A stretch of 64,000 bases of DNA from Vescimonas coprocola. Lineage in GTDB: Bacteria > Bacillota > Clostridia > Oscillospirales > Oscillospiraceae. Below the pieces are notes generated by a model. It did not search any database. It had not been told where the DNA came from and worked only from the letters and a program-made list of their open reading frames with translations. Below, one piece after another: positions 1 through 8,361 of this stretch. The first letter of the stretch is position 1; each line of letters starts with the position of its first letter. The stretch is taken from positions 434,001 through 498,000 of the forward strand of contig NZ_AP023418.1 of the NCBI RefSeq assembly GCF_018408575.1, read 5' to 3'. Position numbers and translations under genes: made by a program.

Positions 1-2
1 CC

Positions 3-296
3 ACTGCGCCGACCATCCGCATCAATGGCGAGGATATGCCGCAGCAAGTGGTTAAGTCCCGCTTTCTCAAGCTGAATAGCAGCCACATAGAGTACGTTCT
101 GGAAGCAATGAACAAGAACCCGTCAGACATCCGTAATATCCGGGCGTACCTGTTGACCGCTCTGTATAACGCCTCTCTGACGATAGACAATTACTACTCC
201 GCCCTCGTCAACCATGATTTCTACGGGCAGGACAGATCGGCAGGGTCAAAGAAGCCGAAGACCTACGATTATAGCCTTTGTGAAGACACTCTTTAA
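3..296 (+). CDS. replication initiator RepA, C-terminal DUF6017 part (partial)
   Basis: The reading frame is open from the window edge, so only about 97 C-terminal residues are present. The sequence (GEDMP, VVKSRFLKLNSSHIEYVLEAM, IRNIRAYLLTALYNA, SYYSALVNHD-like) matches what I know of the DUF6017 tail of RepA-type initiators in Tn1549-like ICEs. In that family the N-terminal winged helix binds the origin and the element may replicate as a circle after excision; that domain lies upstream of the window. It sits just before the conjugation operon, the usual place for this gene. The internal ATG at position 36 is not the true start. Confidence 0.8.
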   Translation, partial: TAPTIRINGEDMPQQVVKSRFLKLNSSHIEYVLEAMNKNPSDIRNIRAYLLTALYNASLTIDNYYSALVNHDFYGQDRSAGSKKPKTYDYSLCEDTL

Positions 297-339
297 TGAA
301 TACCATCGTGAGCAATGCTCGGAAAGGAGGACAGTGTAA

Positions 340-375
340 ATGAAAATCATCTATCGCCGGATTGTGCCGCCTTAG
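340..375 (+). other. possible 11-codon leader peptide or remnant ORF
   Basis: An ATG preceded at good spacing by AAAGGAGG (323-330) opens an 11-codon frame ending in TAG. It could be a translated leader coupling repA and pcfB expression, or the remnant of a small gene. Evidence is only the ribosome binding site; low confidence. Confidence 0.25.
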
Positions 376-426
376 CTTCGGCATCAGTCCCCATAATCAT
401 TCCAACGAAAGGAGGTAAACGCCGCA

Positions 427-918
427 ATGCAGGATGAAGTCAACACCAAAGTTGTTGCAATCATGATCAAGGGCGGCAAAATCTCAGCCGAGGTGCTGAA
501 AAAGGCACTGGACAAGTTCGTGCAGGAGATTGAGAAGGCGCAGAAGCAGATGCAGCAGCCCAAAACCTATCGCGGCAAACAGTCCATCAAGCATCTGATG
601 AGCCAGAACGCCGCCATCTCCAACATCGAAGTAACGGACGGCAACATCAAGTCCTTTGAGCGGACTGCCAGCAAATACGGTTTGGACTTTGCGCTCAAGA
701 AGGATGTTTCCGTAGAGCCGCCCAGCTATCTTGTCTTCTTCAAGGGACGGGACGTTGATGTCATGACCGCCGCCTTCAAAGAGTTCTCCGCCAAGACGGT
801 CAAGCAGAAGGAACAGCCGTCCATCCGGCACAAGCTGGATCAGGAGAAAGCCCAAAGCAAGGCGCAGCATAAGGAGAAAGTCAAGGTCAAGACCAAGGAT
901 CGGGGTGTGGAGCTGTGA
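427..918 (+). CDS. PcfB family protein (DUF3801)
   Basis: This 163-residue basic protein resembles the PcfB/DUF3801 family, encoded directly upstream of the VirD4 coupling protein in Gram-positive conjugative elements. In pCF10, PcfB is an accessory that helps deliver the relaxosome to the coupling ATPase. Visible features are a central globular part (YGLDFALKKD, PSYLVFFKGRDVDVM) and a Lys/Glu/Gln-rich tail that includes the phrase PSIRHKLDQEKAQ, a tail style shared with other proteins of this element ending in -DxEL. AAAGGAGGT at 409-417 supports this start. Its stop overlaps the GTG start of the coupling protein, implying translational coupling. Confidence 0.85.
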   Translation: MQDEVNTKVVAIMIKGGKISAEVLKKALDKFVQEIEKAQKQMQQPKTYRGKQSIKHLMSQNAAISNIEVTDGNIKSFERTASKYGLDFALKKDVSVEPPSYLVFFKGRDVDVMTAAFKEFSAKTVKQKEQPSIRHKLDQEKAQSKAQHKEKVKVKTKDRGVEL

Positions 919-2684
919 ACAAACCCGATGTGAAGAAGCTCATTCTTCTGAACCTTCCGTATGCCTTTGCCTTCTACTTTGCGGATAAGATCGCCGCTGT
1001 GTTCCGTCTCGCCCCCGGCACGGAGTTCATCGACAAGCTGACAAACGGCTTTGCCGTGTTCGGCACTGCCTTTGCAAATCCGCTGCCCAGCTTTCATCCC
1101 GTCGATCTGCTCGTTGGTCTGTCGGCTGGCGTGTTGCTCAAGCTGGCGGTCTACGTCAAGGGCAAAAACCGCAAGAAGTTCCGGCAGGGCGAAGAATACG
1201 GATCTGCACGATGGGGCAAGCCAGAGGACATCAAGCCGTACATGGACCCGGAGTTCTCGAACAACGTCATCTTGACGCAGACGGAGTTCCTGACCATGAA
1301 CAGCCGCCCGAAGCAGCCGAAATACGCCCGCAACAAAAACATCCTCGTCATCGGCGGTTCCGGCTCAGGCAAGACGCGCTTTTTCGTCAAACCTAACCTG
1401 ATGCAGATGCACAGCAGCTACGTTGTGACTGACCCGAAGGGTACGGTGCTGGTGGAGTGCGGCAAAATGCTTGAAAAGGGCGGCTACGTCATCAAGTCGC
1501 TGAACACCATCAATTTCCGGAAATCCATGCACTACAACCCTTTTAGCTACATCCGCAGCGAGAAGGACATCCTCAAGTTGGTCAATACGATCATCGTCAA
1601 CACGAAGGGAGATGGCGATAAGTCCGGCGAAGATTTCTGGGTCAAGGCGGAAAAGCTCTACTACACAGCCCTCATCGGCTACATCTGGTACGAGGCACCC
1701 GACCACGAGAAAAACTTTACTACCCTACTCGAAATGATCAATGCCTCAGAAGCCAGAGAGGACGATGAGACCTTCAAGAACCCAGTGGATGTCATGTTCG
1801 ATGAGCTGGAAGCCCGCGACCCTGACCACTTTGCGGTCAAGCAATACCGCAAATACAAGCTGGCGGCTGGCAAAACCGCGAAGTCGATCTTGATTTCCTG
1901 CGGTGCAAGGCTTGCGCCCTTCGACATTGCAGAGCTGCGGGAGCTGATGAGCTACGACGAGATGGAGCTGGACACCATCGGAGACCGGAAGACGGCGCTG
2001 TTCGTCATCATTTCCGATACCGATGATACATTCAATTTTGTCGTGGCAATCATGTATTCCCAGCTCTTCAACCTTTTGTGCGACAAAGCAGATGACGTTT
2101 ACAACGGACGACTTCCCGTCCATGTGCGATGTCTGCTGGATGAATTTGCGAACATCGGTCAAATCCCGAAGTTTGATAAGCTCATCGCCACCATCCGTAG
2201 CCGGGAAATTTCGGCGTCAATCATCTTGCAGTCCCAGTCTCAGCTCAAGACCATCTACAAGGACGCGGCGGACACCATCACGGGCAACTGTGACTGCACA
2301 CTTTTCCTCGGTGGAAAAGAAAAATCGACCCTCAAGGAAATCAGCGAGGTGCTGGGCAAGGAGACAATCGACCTTTACAACACCTCAGAAACCCGTTCCA
2401 ACAACAACTCCTATGGCTTGAACTATCAGAAAACCGGCAAGGAACTGATGTCTCAGGATGAGATCGCCGTCATGGACGGAGCTAAGTGTATTTTGCAGCT
2501 TCGAGGCGTGAGACCTTTTCTCAGTAACAAATACGACATTACGAAGCATCCAAAGTACCGGCAGCTCTCCGACTATAACAAGCGGAACGCCTTTGACATC
2601 GAGAAGTACCGGCAGCACAAGCTGGTAGTCAAGCCCGATGACACATTCGACCTCTATGATATGGGCGAGGTCGAAGCGGATTAA
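915..2684 (+). CDS. VirD4-like coupling protein (T4CP, TraG/TraD type)
   Basis: This is the inner-membrane ATPase that links the relaxase-DNA complex to the type IV secretion channel. The N-terminus has two hydrophobic stretches (about residues 8-30 and 60-82). Walker A is GGSGSGKT at 147-154 and Walker B is LLDEFANIG at 407-415; the motif SREISASIILQSQSQL follows, as in TraG/VirD4 proteins. At 589 residues it has the usual length of the CD1115-type clostridial family. The GTG start overlaps the TGA of pcfB. A strong hairpin plus T-run follows the stop codon, so transcription may be partly terminated here before the channel genes. Confidence 0.95.
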   Translation: MNKPDVKKLILLNLPYAFAFYFADKIAAVFRLAPGTEFIDKLTNGFAVFGTAFANPLPSFHPVDLLVGLSAGVLLKLAVYVKGKNRKKFRQGEEYGSARWGKPEDIKPYMDPEFSNNVILTQTEFLTMNSRPKQPKYARNKNILVIGGSGSGKTRFFVKPNLMQMHSSYVVTDPKGTVLVECGKMLEKGGYVIKSLNTINFRKSMHYNPFSYIRSEKDILKLVNTIIVNTKGDGDKSGEDFWVKAEKLYYTALIGYIWYEAPDHEKNFTTLLEMINASEAREDDETFKNPVDVMFDELEARDPDHFAVKQYRKYKLAAGKTAKSILISCGARLAPFDIAELRELMSYDEMELDTIGDRKTALFVIISDTDDTFNFVVAIMYSQLFNLLCDKADDVYNGRLPVHVRCLLDEFANIGQIPKFDKLIATIRSREISASIILQSQSQLKTIYKDAADTITGNCDCTLFLGGKEKSTLKEISEVLGKETIDLYNTSETRSNNNSYGLNYQKTGKELMSQDEIAVMDGAKCILQLRGVRPFLSNKYDITKHPKYRQLSDYNKRNAFDIEKYRQHKLVVKPDDTFDLYDMGEVEAD

Positions 2685-2763
2685 AGCCCCGTCGCTGCAC
2701 TGCGCAGTGGGTAAAGCCTGATGGCTCATCCCAAAGCAGAACAGCGACGGGGCTTCTTTTTTT
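2684..2763 (+). terminator. rho-independent terminator or attenuator after virD4
   Basis: AAGCCCCGTCGCTG (from 2684) pairs with CAGCGACGGGGCTT (2742-2755) and is followed by a T-rich run at 2754-2763. The loop itself holds a palindrome CACTGCGCAGTG (2698-2709). The hairpin lies inside an otherwise continuous transfer operon. Confidence 0.8.
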
Positions 2764-2818
2764 ATGCCCATTTTCAAAAATACACACTCAACTTTCATCG
2801 ATTCAAGGAGGAAAATCT

Positions 2819-3034
2819 ATGGCTTTTATCAATCAGGCTGTCACGGTTCTTCAGACGCTCGTTATCGCCCTCGGCGCAGGTCTCGCAGTGTGGGGTGTTG
2901 TCAACCTCATGGAAGGCTACGGCAACGACAACCCCGGCGCTAAGTCTCAGGGCATCAAGCAGCTCATGGCTGGCGGCGGTGTGGTGCTGATCGGCACGAC
3001 CCTTATCCCCCTGCTCTCCGGTTTGTTCGGCTAA
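2819..3034 (+). CDS. Maff2 family small membrane protein
   Basis: This 71-residue protein has two hydrophobic helices (about 7-30 and 47-70) with a Gly/Asn-rich turn between them (EGYGNDNPGAKSQG). It matches the Maff2 family found between the coupling protein and the TrbL-like protein in Tn1549-like elements, where it is thought to be a small channel component comparable to VirB2/VirB3-size proteins. AAGGAGGAAAA lies just upstream of the ATG. The following gene begins about 40 bp downstream, consistent with co-transcription from a promoter beyond the terminator or by read-through. Confidence 0.85.
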   Translation: MAFINQAVTVLQTLVIALGAGLAVWGVVNLMEGYGNDNPGAKSQGIKQLMAGGGVVLIGTTLIPLLSGLFG

Positions 3035-3073
3035 TCCACGGCAAGCCCAGCTTAACCGAAGGGTGGTGAAATA

Positions 3074-3943
3074 TTGGGCAGCATTTTAGAAAAGATCGAA
3101 CAGGCTCTCAAGGATATGCTGATCGGATGGATCGAGAGCAACCTGACCAATATGTTCACCGATGTCAACGAGAAGGTAGGAACGATTGCCGCCGAGGTCG
3201 GTCAAACTCCGTCCGGCTGGAACGGCGGCGTGTACCAGATGATCCGGGGACTATCCGAAAACGTGATAGTCCCCATCGCTGGTATCATCATCACCTTTGT
3301 TTTGTGCTACGAGCTGATTTCCATGATCACCGAGAAAAACAACCTTCACGACATGGACACTTGGATGTTCTTCAAGTGGTTTTTCAAGGCGGCTGTGGCG
3401 ATCTATCTCGTGACGCACACCTTTGACATCGTGATGGCAGTATTCGACATCGGGCAGAACGTAGTTTCCGGTGCAGCAGGAGTAATCCACGGCAACACCA
3501 GCATTGACATTGACGCGACGATTGCGCAGATGCGTACCGGCATGGAGAACATGGGCGTCGGAGAACTGCTCGGTCTGTCAATAGAAACGCTTCTGATCAG
3601 CTTGTGCCTCAAAATCATGGCGATCCTCATTACGGTCATTCTCTACGGGCGCATGATTGAGATTTACTGCACCGTGAGCATTGCGCCTATTCCCATCGCA
3701 ACCATGAGCAACCGCGAATGGGGCAGCATCGGCACAAACTATCTGAAAGGCTTGTTCGCTCTGGCATTTCAGGGCTTCCTCATCATGGTCTGCGTCGGCA
3801 TCTATGCGGTGCTGATCAACGGCATGATCATCGCAGACAACATTCATTCGGCTCTGTTCTCTGTGGCAGCGTACACGGTTATTCTGTGCTTCTCGCTGTT
3901 CAAGACCGGAAGCCTCGCAAAATCCATTTTCCATGCGCACTAA
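3074..3943 (+). CDS. TrbL/VirB6-like mating-channel membrane protein (CD0411 type)
   Basis: This 289-residue polytopic protein has hydrophobic segments at about residues 65-90, 105-135, 170-200, 210-225 and 235-280, and an amphipathic N-terminus. The layout is that of VirB6/TrbL proteins that form the inner-membrane part of the conjugation pore. The start is a TTG; GGGTGGTGA lies upstream. The phrase CTVSIAPIPIATM before the last segments is typical of the family in clostridial ICEs. It lies between Maff2 and the MT-A70 gene in the transfer operon. Confidence 0.85.
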   Translation: MGSILEKIEQALKDMLIGWIESNLTNMFTDVNEKVGTIAAEVGQTPSGWNGGVYQMIRGLSENVIVPIAGIIITFVLCYELISMITEKNNLHDMDTWMFFKWFFKAAVAIYLVTHTFDIVMAVFDIGQNVVSGAAGVIHGNTSIDIDATIAQMRTGMENMGVGELLGLSIETLLISLCLKIMAILITVILYGRMIEIYCTVSIAPIPIATMSNREWGSIGTNYLKGLFALAFQGFLIMVCVGIYAVLINGMIIADNIHSALFSVAAYTVILCFSLFKTGSLAKSIFHAH

Positions 3944-3956
3944 GGAGGTCGGCAGC

Positions 3957-4526
3957 ATGAAGAAGTACAGCATCATCTACGCCGATCCCCCTTGGGCGTA
4001 TCGGACTTACTCCAAGAAGGGACAGGGACGGTCGGCAGAAAGCCACTACCCGACAATGTGCATTGAGGACATCAAGGCACTTCCGGTCGGTGAGCTTGCC
4101 GCGAAGGACTGCGCCCTGTTTCTCTGGATCACGTTCCCGTGCCTCTGTGAAGCACTCGAAGTGCTGACGGCATGGGGCTTTTCTTATAAGACCGTGGCTT
4201 TTGTATGGGTGAAGCAAAACCGCAGGAACGATGACCTCTTTACCGGCATGGGGTACTGGACAAGGGCAAACGCCGAAATCTGCATCCTTGCTACAAAGGG
4301 ACACCCGAAGCGAGTTGACGCCGGTGTGCGTCAGGTCATCCTCAGCCACATCGAAGAGCATTCCAAAAAGCCGGATGAAGCGCGGGAGCGCATTGTTCGG
4401 CTCATGGGAGACCTTCCCCGCGTAGAGCTTTTTGCCCGTCAGTCTCCCGAAGGCTGGGATGTTTGGGGCAACGAGGTCGAATGCACGGCGCATCTTCCTA
4501 TGGAGGAAGCACCATGCTGCGGCTAA
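3957..4526 (+). CDS. MT-A70 family adenine-N6 methyltransferase
   Basis: The protein has the catalytic motif DPPW at residues 10-13, preceded by the beta strand YSIIYA, and a later FVWVKQNR/MGYWTRANAEICILATKG block typical of MT-A70 proteins. Members methylate adenine N6 in DNA or RNA; those on phages and ICEs are believed to protect element DNA from host restriction. The chosen ATG has AAGGAGGT at 3942-3949 and gives 189 residues; an ATG 24 bases upstream lies inside the preceding gene. The 3' end overlaps the next gene by 13 bases. Confidence 0.88.
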   Translation: MKKYSIIYADPPWAYRTYSKKGQGRSAESHYPTMCIEDIKALPVGELAAKDCALFLWITFPCLCEALEVLTAWGFSYKTVAFVWVKQNRRNDDLFTGMGYWTRANAEICILATKGHPKRVDAGVRQVILSHIEEHSKKPDEARERIVRLMGDLPRVELFARQSPEGWDVWGNEVECTAHLPMEEAPCCG

Positions 4527-5002
4527 AACCCATCTCTCTTCGTGACGCCAACGAGTATGTCCGGCAGCATCACCGGCATCACAAGCCGGTTGCCGGTCAC
4601 AAGTTTTCCATCGGCTGTGAAGCAGACGGTGAGCTGGTCGGCGTAATCATCGCCGGGCGTCCTGTCAGCCGGTATCTGGATGACGGCTTCACGTTGGAGG
4701 TCACAAGGCTATGCACCAATGGCGCAAAGAACGCTTGCAGCTTTCTCTACGGCGCGGCGGCAAGAGCTGCTGCGGCTATGGGCTATAAGCGCATCATCAC
4801 CTACACGCTGGAAAGTGAAAACGGTGCAAGCCTTCGGGCTTCCGGCTGGATCTGTCAAGGCAAAGCGGGTGGGCTTCGTTGGACGGGCAAGCGTCAGCCG
4901 AAGGAGGATCAATATCCCGCACAAATGAAGCTGCGCTATGAAAAGCAGCTCGGAAAGGAGGAAACAGTCAATGGCATTTGTTCCGGTCCCGAAGGATCTT
5001 AA
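4514..5002 (+). CDS. XF1762-like GNAT-fold protein
   Basis: This 162-residue protein carries the N-terminal block LRDANEYVRQHHRHHKPVAG followed by GCEADGELVGVIIAGRPVSR and a GNAT-like core (LEVTRLCT, ACSFLYGAAARAAAAMGYKRIITYTL, ENGASLRASGW). This is the XF1762 family, common in phages and ICEs; an acetyltransferase-like role is likely but no substrate is known. GGAGG (4502-4506) sits upstream of the ATG, which overlaps the end of the MT-A70 gene. Its stop lies inside the prgI-like gene (a 32-base overlap), showing tight packing of the operon. Confidence 0.75.
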   Translation: MLRLKPISLRDANEYVRQHHRHHKPVAGHKFSIGCEADGELVGVIIAGRPVSRYLDDGFTLEVTRLCTNGAKNACSFLYGAAARAAAAMGYKRIITYTLESENGASLRASGWICQGKAGGLRWTGKRQPKEDQYPAQMKLRYEKQLGKEETVNGICSGPEGS

Positions 5003-5351
5003 CCGCGTCAAAACGAAGGTCATGTTCAACCTGACTAAGCGGCAGCTCGTTTGTTTTTCCATCGCTGCGGCAGTCGGCGTCCCGATCTTCTTTCTGGCGA
5101 AGGCGCATCTCGACTTATCTACGGCGGCAATGCTGATGGTGGTCATCATGCTCCCGTTCATCTTCTTCGCGCTTTATGAGAAGGACGGTCAGCCCGCCGA
5201 GAAGTATCTGTACCACATCGTACAGTCCATGTTTATCCGGGACAAGGTGCGTCCCTATCGCACAAACAATCTCTACGCTGAAATTCAGCAGAAAATCAAA
5301 GAACAGGAGGAATTGCAGCTTGAACAACAGCACAGCAAAGGCAAAGCCTAA
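4971..5351 (+). CDS. PrgI family protein (VirB3-like channel subunit)
   Basis: This 126-residue protein begins MAFVPVPKDLNRVKTKVMFNL, the signature of the PrgI family, followed by two membrane helices (about 28-45 and 50-70) and a charged cytoplasmic tail ending in Gln/Glu/Lys-rich sequence. PrgI/VirB3-type proteins associate with the VirB4 ATPase at the base of the mating channel; the VirB4 gene comes next. AAAGGAGGAA precedes the ATG at ideal spacing. The tail overlaps the TTG start of virB4. Confidence 0.88.
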   Translation: MAFVPVPKDLNRVKTKVMFNLTKRQLVCFSIAAAVGVPIFFLAKAHLDLSTAAMLMVVIMLPFIFFALYEKDGQPAEKYLYHIVQSMFIRDKVRPYRTNNLYAEIQQKIKEQEELQLEQQHSKGKA

Positions 5352-7752
5352 GATGACCGTCAAAAACGGCGTCGTTTACGGCGACGCCCTTTCCGCTCAG
5401 GAAAAGAAGCGGATCGTCGTGCAGAAGAAAAAGGACAGGAAGGCAAAGAAAGTCCGCAAGTCCGCCCAGCAGACCATCCCCTATGTGGAGATGTGCCGTG
5501 ACGGTATTTGCAAGGTGAACAGCCGCCTCTACACGAAGTCCATCGCCTTTGAGGACATCAACTACCAGCTTGCGCAGAACGAGGACAAAACTGCCATCTT
5601 TGAGAACTGGTGCGACTTTCTGAACTACTTCGACAGCTCGATCTTCGTCCAGCTCTCCTTCATCAATCAGAAGGCAAGTCTCAATGAGTTCCGCAAGCGC
5701 ATCAACATTCCGGCACAGGAGGACGCCTTCAACGACATCCGCTCCGAGTATTCCGGTATGCTGCAAAGCCAGCTCACCAAGGGCAACAACGGATTGGTCA
5801 AGAGGAAGTACATCACCTTCGGCATTGAGGCGGACTCCCTCCGCACGGCAAAGCCGAAGCTCGAACGCATTGAAACCGACATTCTCAATAACTTCAAAAC
5901 TCTCGGCGTGAGAACCGAGCCGCTGTCCGGCTACGAACGGCTGAAAGTGCTTCATGATGTGTTCAATATGGACAGCAATGAGCCGTTCCGCTTTTCCTTC
6001 GATATGGTTGCCCGGACAGGACTTTCCAGCAAGGACTTCATCGCTCCCACTTCCTTTGACTTCCGTGAAGGCAAGTGCTTCAAGATGGGCAAAACCATCG
6101 GCGCGGTGAGCTTCCTGCAAATCCTCGCGCCGGAACTCAATGACCGTATGCTTGCCGACTTCCTTGAGATGGACAGCAACATCACGGTCAATTTTCATAT
6201 CCGGACGATTGACCAGGCGAAGGCGATCAAGAGCATCAAGTCGAAGATCACCGACCTCGACAAGATGAAGATTGAAGAGCAGAAAAAGGCAGTCCGCTCC
6301 GGCTACGATATGGACATCATCCCGTCCGATCTCGCCACCTTTGGCGGTGAGGCGAAGCGTCTGTTGCAGGATCTCCAGACCCGCAATGAGAGACTGTTTC
6401 TTGTGACCATCCTCATCATGAATACGGCAACCAATCGCCAGAAGCTCGAAAATGCGGTGTTCCAGACCGCCGCCATTGCCCAAAAGTATAACTGTGCGCT
6501 CAAGCGTCTTGACTTTCAGCAGGAGGAAGGGCTGATGTCCTCTCTGCCTATCGGCATCAATCAGGTGGAGATCGAACGCGGACTGACCACTTCCAGCACG
6601 GCGGTTTTCGTGCCATTCACCACGCAGGAGCTTTTTCAGGGCGGCGAAGCTCTCTACTACGGGCTGAACGCGCTGTCCAACAACATGATCATGGTTGACC
6701 GCAAGCAGCTCAAAAACCCCAACGGGCTGATCTTGGGTACACCCGGTTCCGGTAAGTCCTTCTCCGCCAAGCGCGAAATGACGAACGCCTTCCTCATCAC
6801 GGAGGATGACATCATCGTCTGCGACCCCGAAGCCGAGTATTTTCCCCTCGTGCAGAAGCTCGGCGGTCAGGTCATCCGCATTTCGCCGGTCAGCACGGAT
6901 TACATCAATCCGCTGGACATCAACACGAACTACTCCGAAGAGGAAAACCCGCTGACGCTGAAATCCGACTTCATCCTCTCCATGTGTGAGCTGATTGTTG
7001 GCGGCAAGGACGGCTTGCAGCCGGTTGAGAAGACCATCATTGACCGCAGTGTTCGCATGGTCTATCAGGAGTTTCTTGCAGACCCCAAACCGGAGAAAAT
7101 GCCGATCCTTGAAGACCTCTACAACATTCTGAGAAATCAGAAGGAGCCGGAGGCACAGCGCATCGCAACTGCCCTTGAAATCTATGTTCACGGCTCTCTG
7201 AACGTCTTCAATCACAGAACGAATGTGGATGTCAACAACCGCTTCGTCTGCTATGACATCCGCGAACTCGGCAAGCAGCTCAAAAAGCTCGGTATGCTGA
7301 TCGTGCAGGATCAGGTGTGGAACAGAGTTACCATCAACCGCGCCCAGCACAAGGCAACGCGCTACTACATGGACGAGTTCCACCTTTTGCTGAAAGAGGA
7401 ACAGACCGCCGCGTACAGCGTGGAAATCTGGAAGCGTTTCAGAAAATGGGGCGGCATCCCGACCGGAATCACGCAGAATGTCAAGGATCTTCTTGCCTCC
7501 CGCGAGGTGGAGAACATTTTTGAAAACTCGGATTTTGTCTACCTTCTGAATCAGGCGTCCGGCGACCGGCAGATTCTCTCGAAGGCGCTGAACATCTCGC
7601 CCAGCCAGCAGAACTACATCACCAATTCCAATGCCGGTGAGGGGCTGATCTTCTACGGCTCGACCATCGTTCCCTTCAAGGACGATTTCCCGAAGGACAC
7701 CCAGCTCTACCGCATCATGACCACCCGTTTAGAAGAAACCGTACAGAACTAA
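5320..7752 (+). CDS. VirB4-like conjugation ATPase
   Basis: This is the cytoplasmic ATPase that powers the mating channel. Walker A is GTPGSGKS at residues 473-480 and Walker B is YMDEF at about 683-687; the downstream block GGIPTGITQNVKDLL is typical of the CD1110-type VirB4 family. I chose the TTG at 5320 because AGGAGG (5305-5310) lies 9 bases before it; this gives 810 residues (MNNSTAKAKPKM...). The longer frame upstream is simply prgI read out of phase. An ATG at 5353 is an alternative start but lacks a ribosome binding site. Confidence 0.93.
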   Translation: MNNSTAKAKPKMTVKNGVVYGDALSAQEKKRIVVQKKKDRKAKKVRKSAQQTIPYVEMCRDGICKVNSRLYTKSIAFEDINYQLAQNEDKTAIFENWCDFLNYFDSSIFVQLSFINQKASLNEFRKRINIPAQEDAFNDIRSEYSGMLQSQLTKGNNGLVKRKYITFGIEADSLRTAKPKLERIETDILNNFKTLGVRTEPLSGYERLKVLHDVFNMDSNEPFRFSFDMVARTGLSSKDFIAPTSFDFREGKCFKMGKTIGAVSFLQILAPELNDRMLADFLEMDSNITVNFHIRTIDQAKAIKSIKSKITDLDKMKIEEQKKAVRSGYDMDIIPSDLATFGGEAKRLLQDLQTRNERLFLVTILIMNTATNRQKLENAVFQTAAIAQKYNCALKRLDFQQEEGLMSSLPIGINQVEIERGLTTSSTAVFVPFTTQELFQGGEALYYGLNALSNNMIMVDRKQLKNPNGLILGTPGSGKSFSAKREMTNAFLITEDDIIVCDPEAEYFPLVQKLGGQVIRISPVSTDYINPLDINTNYSEEENPLTLKSDFILSMCELIVGGKDGLQPVEKTIIDRSVRMVYQEFLADPKPEKMPILEDLYNILRNQKEPEAQRIATALEIYVHGSLNVFNHRTNVDVNNRFVCYDIRELGKQLKKLGMLIVQDQVWNRVTINRAQHKATRYYMDEFHLLLKEEQTAAYSVEIWKRFRKWGGIPTGITQNVKDLLASREVENIFENSDFVYLLNQASGDRQILSKALNISPSQQNYITNSNAGEGLIFYGSTIVPFKDDFPKDTQLYRIMTTRLEETVQN

Positions 7753-7767
7753 GGAGGATTTTTGAAC

Positions 7768-8361
7768 ATGAACAACAAGATGATTACCATTCCCTACGCG
7801 GACGCTATCGAATACGGAGAGAACACCTCCGCGCTGTTTAAGGCTCTGTGGGAGCTGACCGATCTGATCCGACTGGAAAGCGACCTCAAGAAGCATCACC
7901 GCGCCTACCTCCATGTGAGGGAGGACATCGACGAAAAGGTCAAGGAGGCGCGTCAGATTATGACCAAGGTATCTGTGGATATGATCGGTTTCTACTTCAA
8001 GGTTGATGTTCCCAAGTGCAGCAACAGCGATGAGAATACCCCTTTCGCTGACGCGGCGGATGATGAAACCGTATCTATCCCCAAGGACAAGTATGAGCTG
8101 ATGATCGACGATCTGCTCACGATGTCCGAAATCATTCAGTGCGTCGCAGATATGCGCACGCAGGATATGAAGGCAATCCGCGAGTTCGGCAAGTTCGTCC
8201 CCGCCTTTGCCGCCTTTGAGAAGAACCGCCTGAGCCTCTATCGTGAGGCGGCGAAGGAAGCCGAGGAAATCTTCGACCGTTGGGCAGACGAGATTGACGA
8301 TCTCGACGAGGACTTCATGGAAGATGAGGACTATGAGCCGGACGAGTATTACTCCGACTGA
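7768..8361 (+). CDS. conserved ICE protein of unknown function
   Basis: I do not recognise a functional domain in this 197-residue acidic protein. It is mostly helical, with many charged residues (DLIRLESDLKKHHRAYLHVREDIDEKVKEARQ) and a very acidic tail (DEIDDLDEDFMEDEDYEPDEYYSD). It contains no membrane segment or signal peptide. Its place between virB4 and a DNA methyltransferase suggests a cytoplasmic accessory of transfer or DNA handling, which is inference. AAGGAGG (7751-7757) favours the ATG at 7768 over the TTG two codons upstream. The stop codon shares its last base with a possible ATG of the next gene. Confidence 0.7.
   Translation: MNNKMITIPYADAIEYGENTSALFKALWELTDLIRLESDLKKHHRAYLHVREDIDEKVKEARQIMTKVSVDMIGFYFKVDVPKCSNSDENTPFADAADDETVSIPKDKYELMIDDLLTMSEIIQCVADMRTQDMKAIREFGKFVPAFAAFEKNRLSLYREAAKEAEEIFDRWADEIDDLDEDFMEDEDYEPDEYYSD

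Noticed and set aside
5176-5319. N-terminal extension of the VirB4 frame
   Set aside because: It overlaps prgI in another frame, has no homology, and a TTG with AGGAGG at ideal spacing marks the real start.
5296-7383. Long open frame antisense to virB4 (695 codons)
   Set aside because: Lies wholly opposite a conserved ATPase gene; its sequence is low-complexity His/Val/Leu/Asp-rich, as expected of an antisense frame in GC-biased codons.
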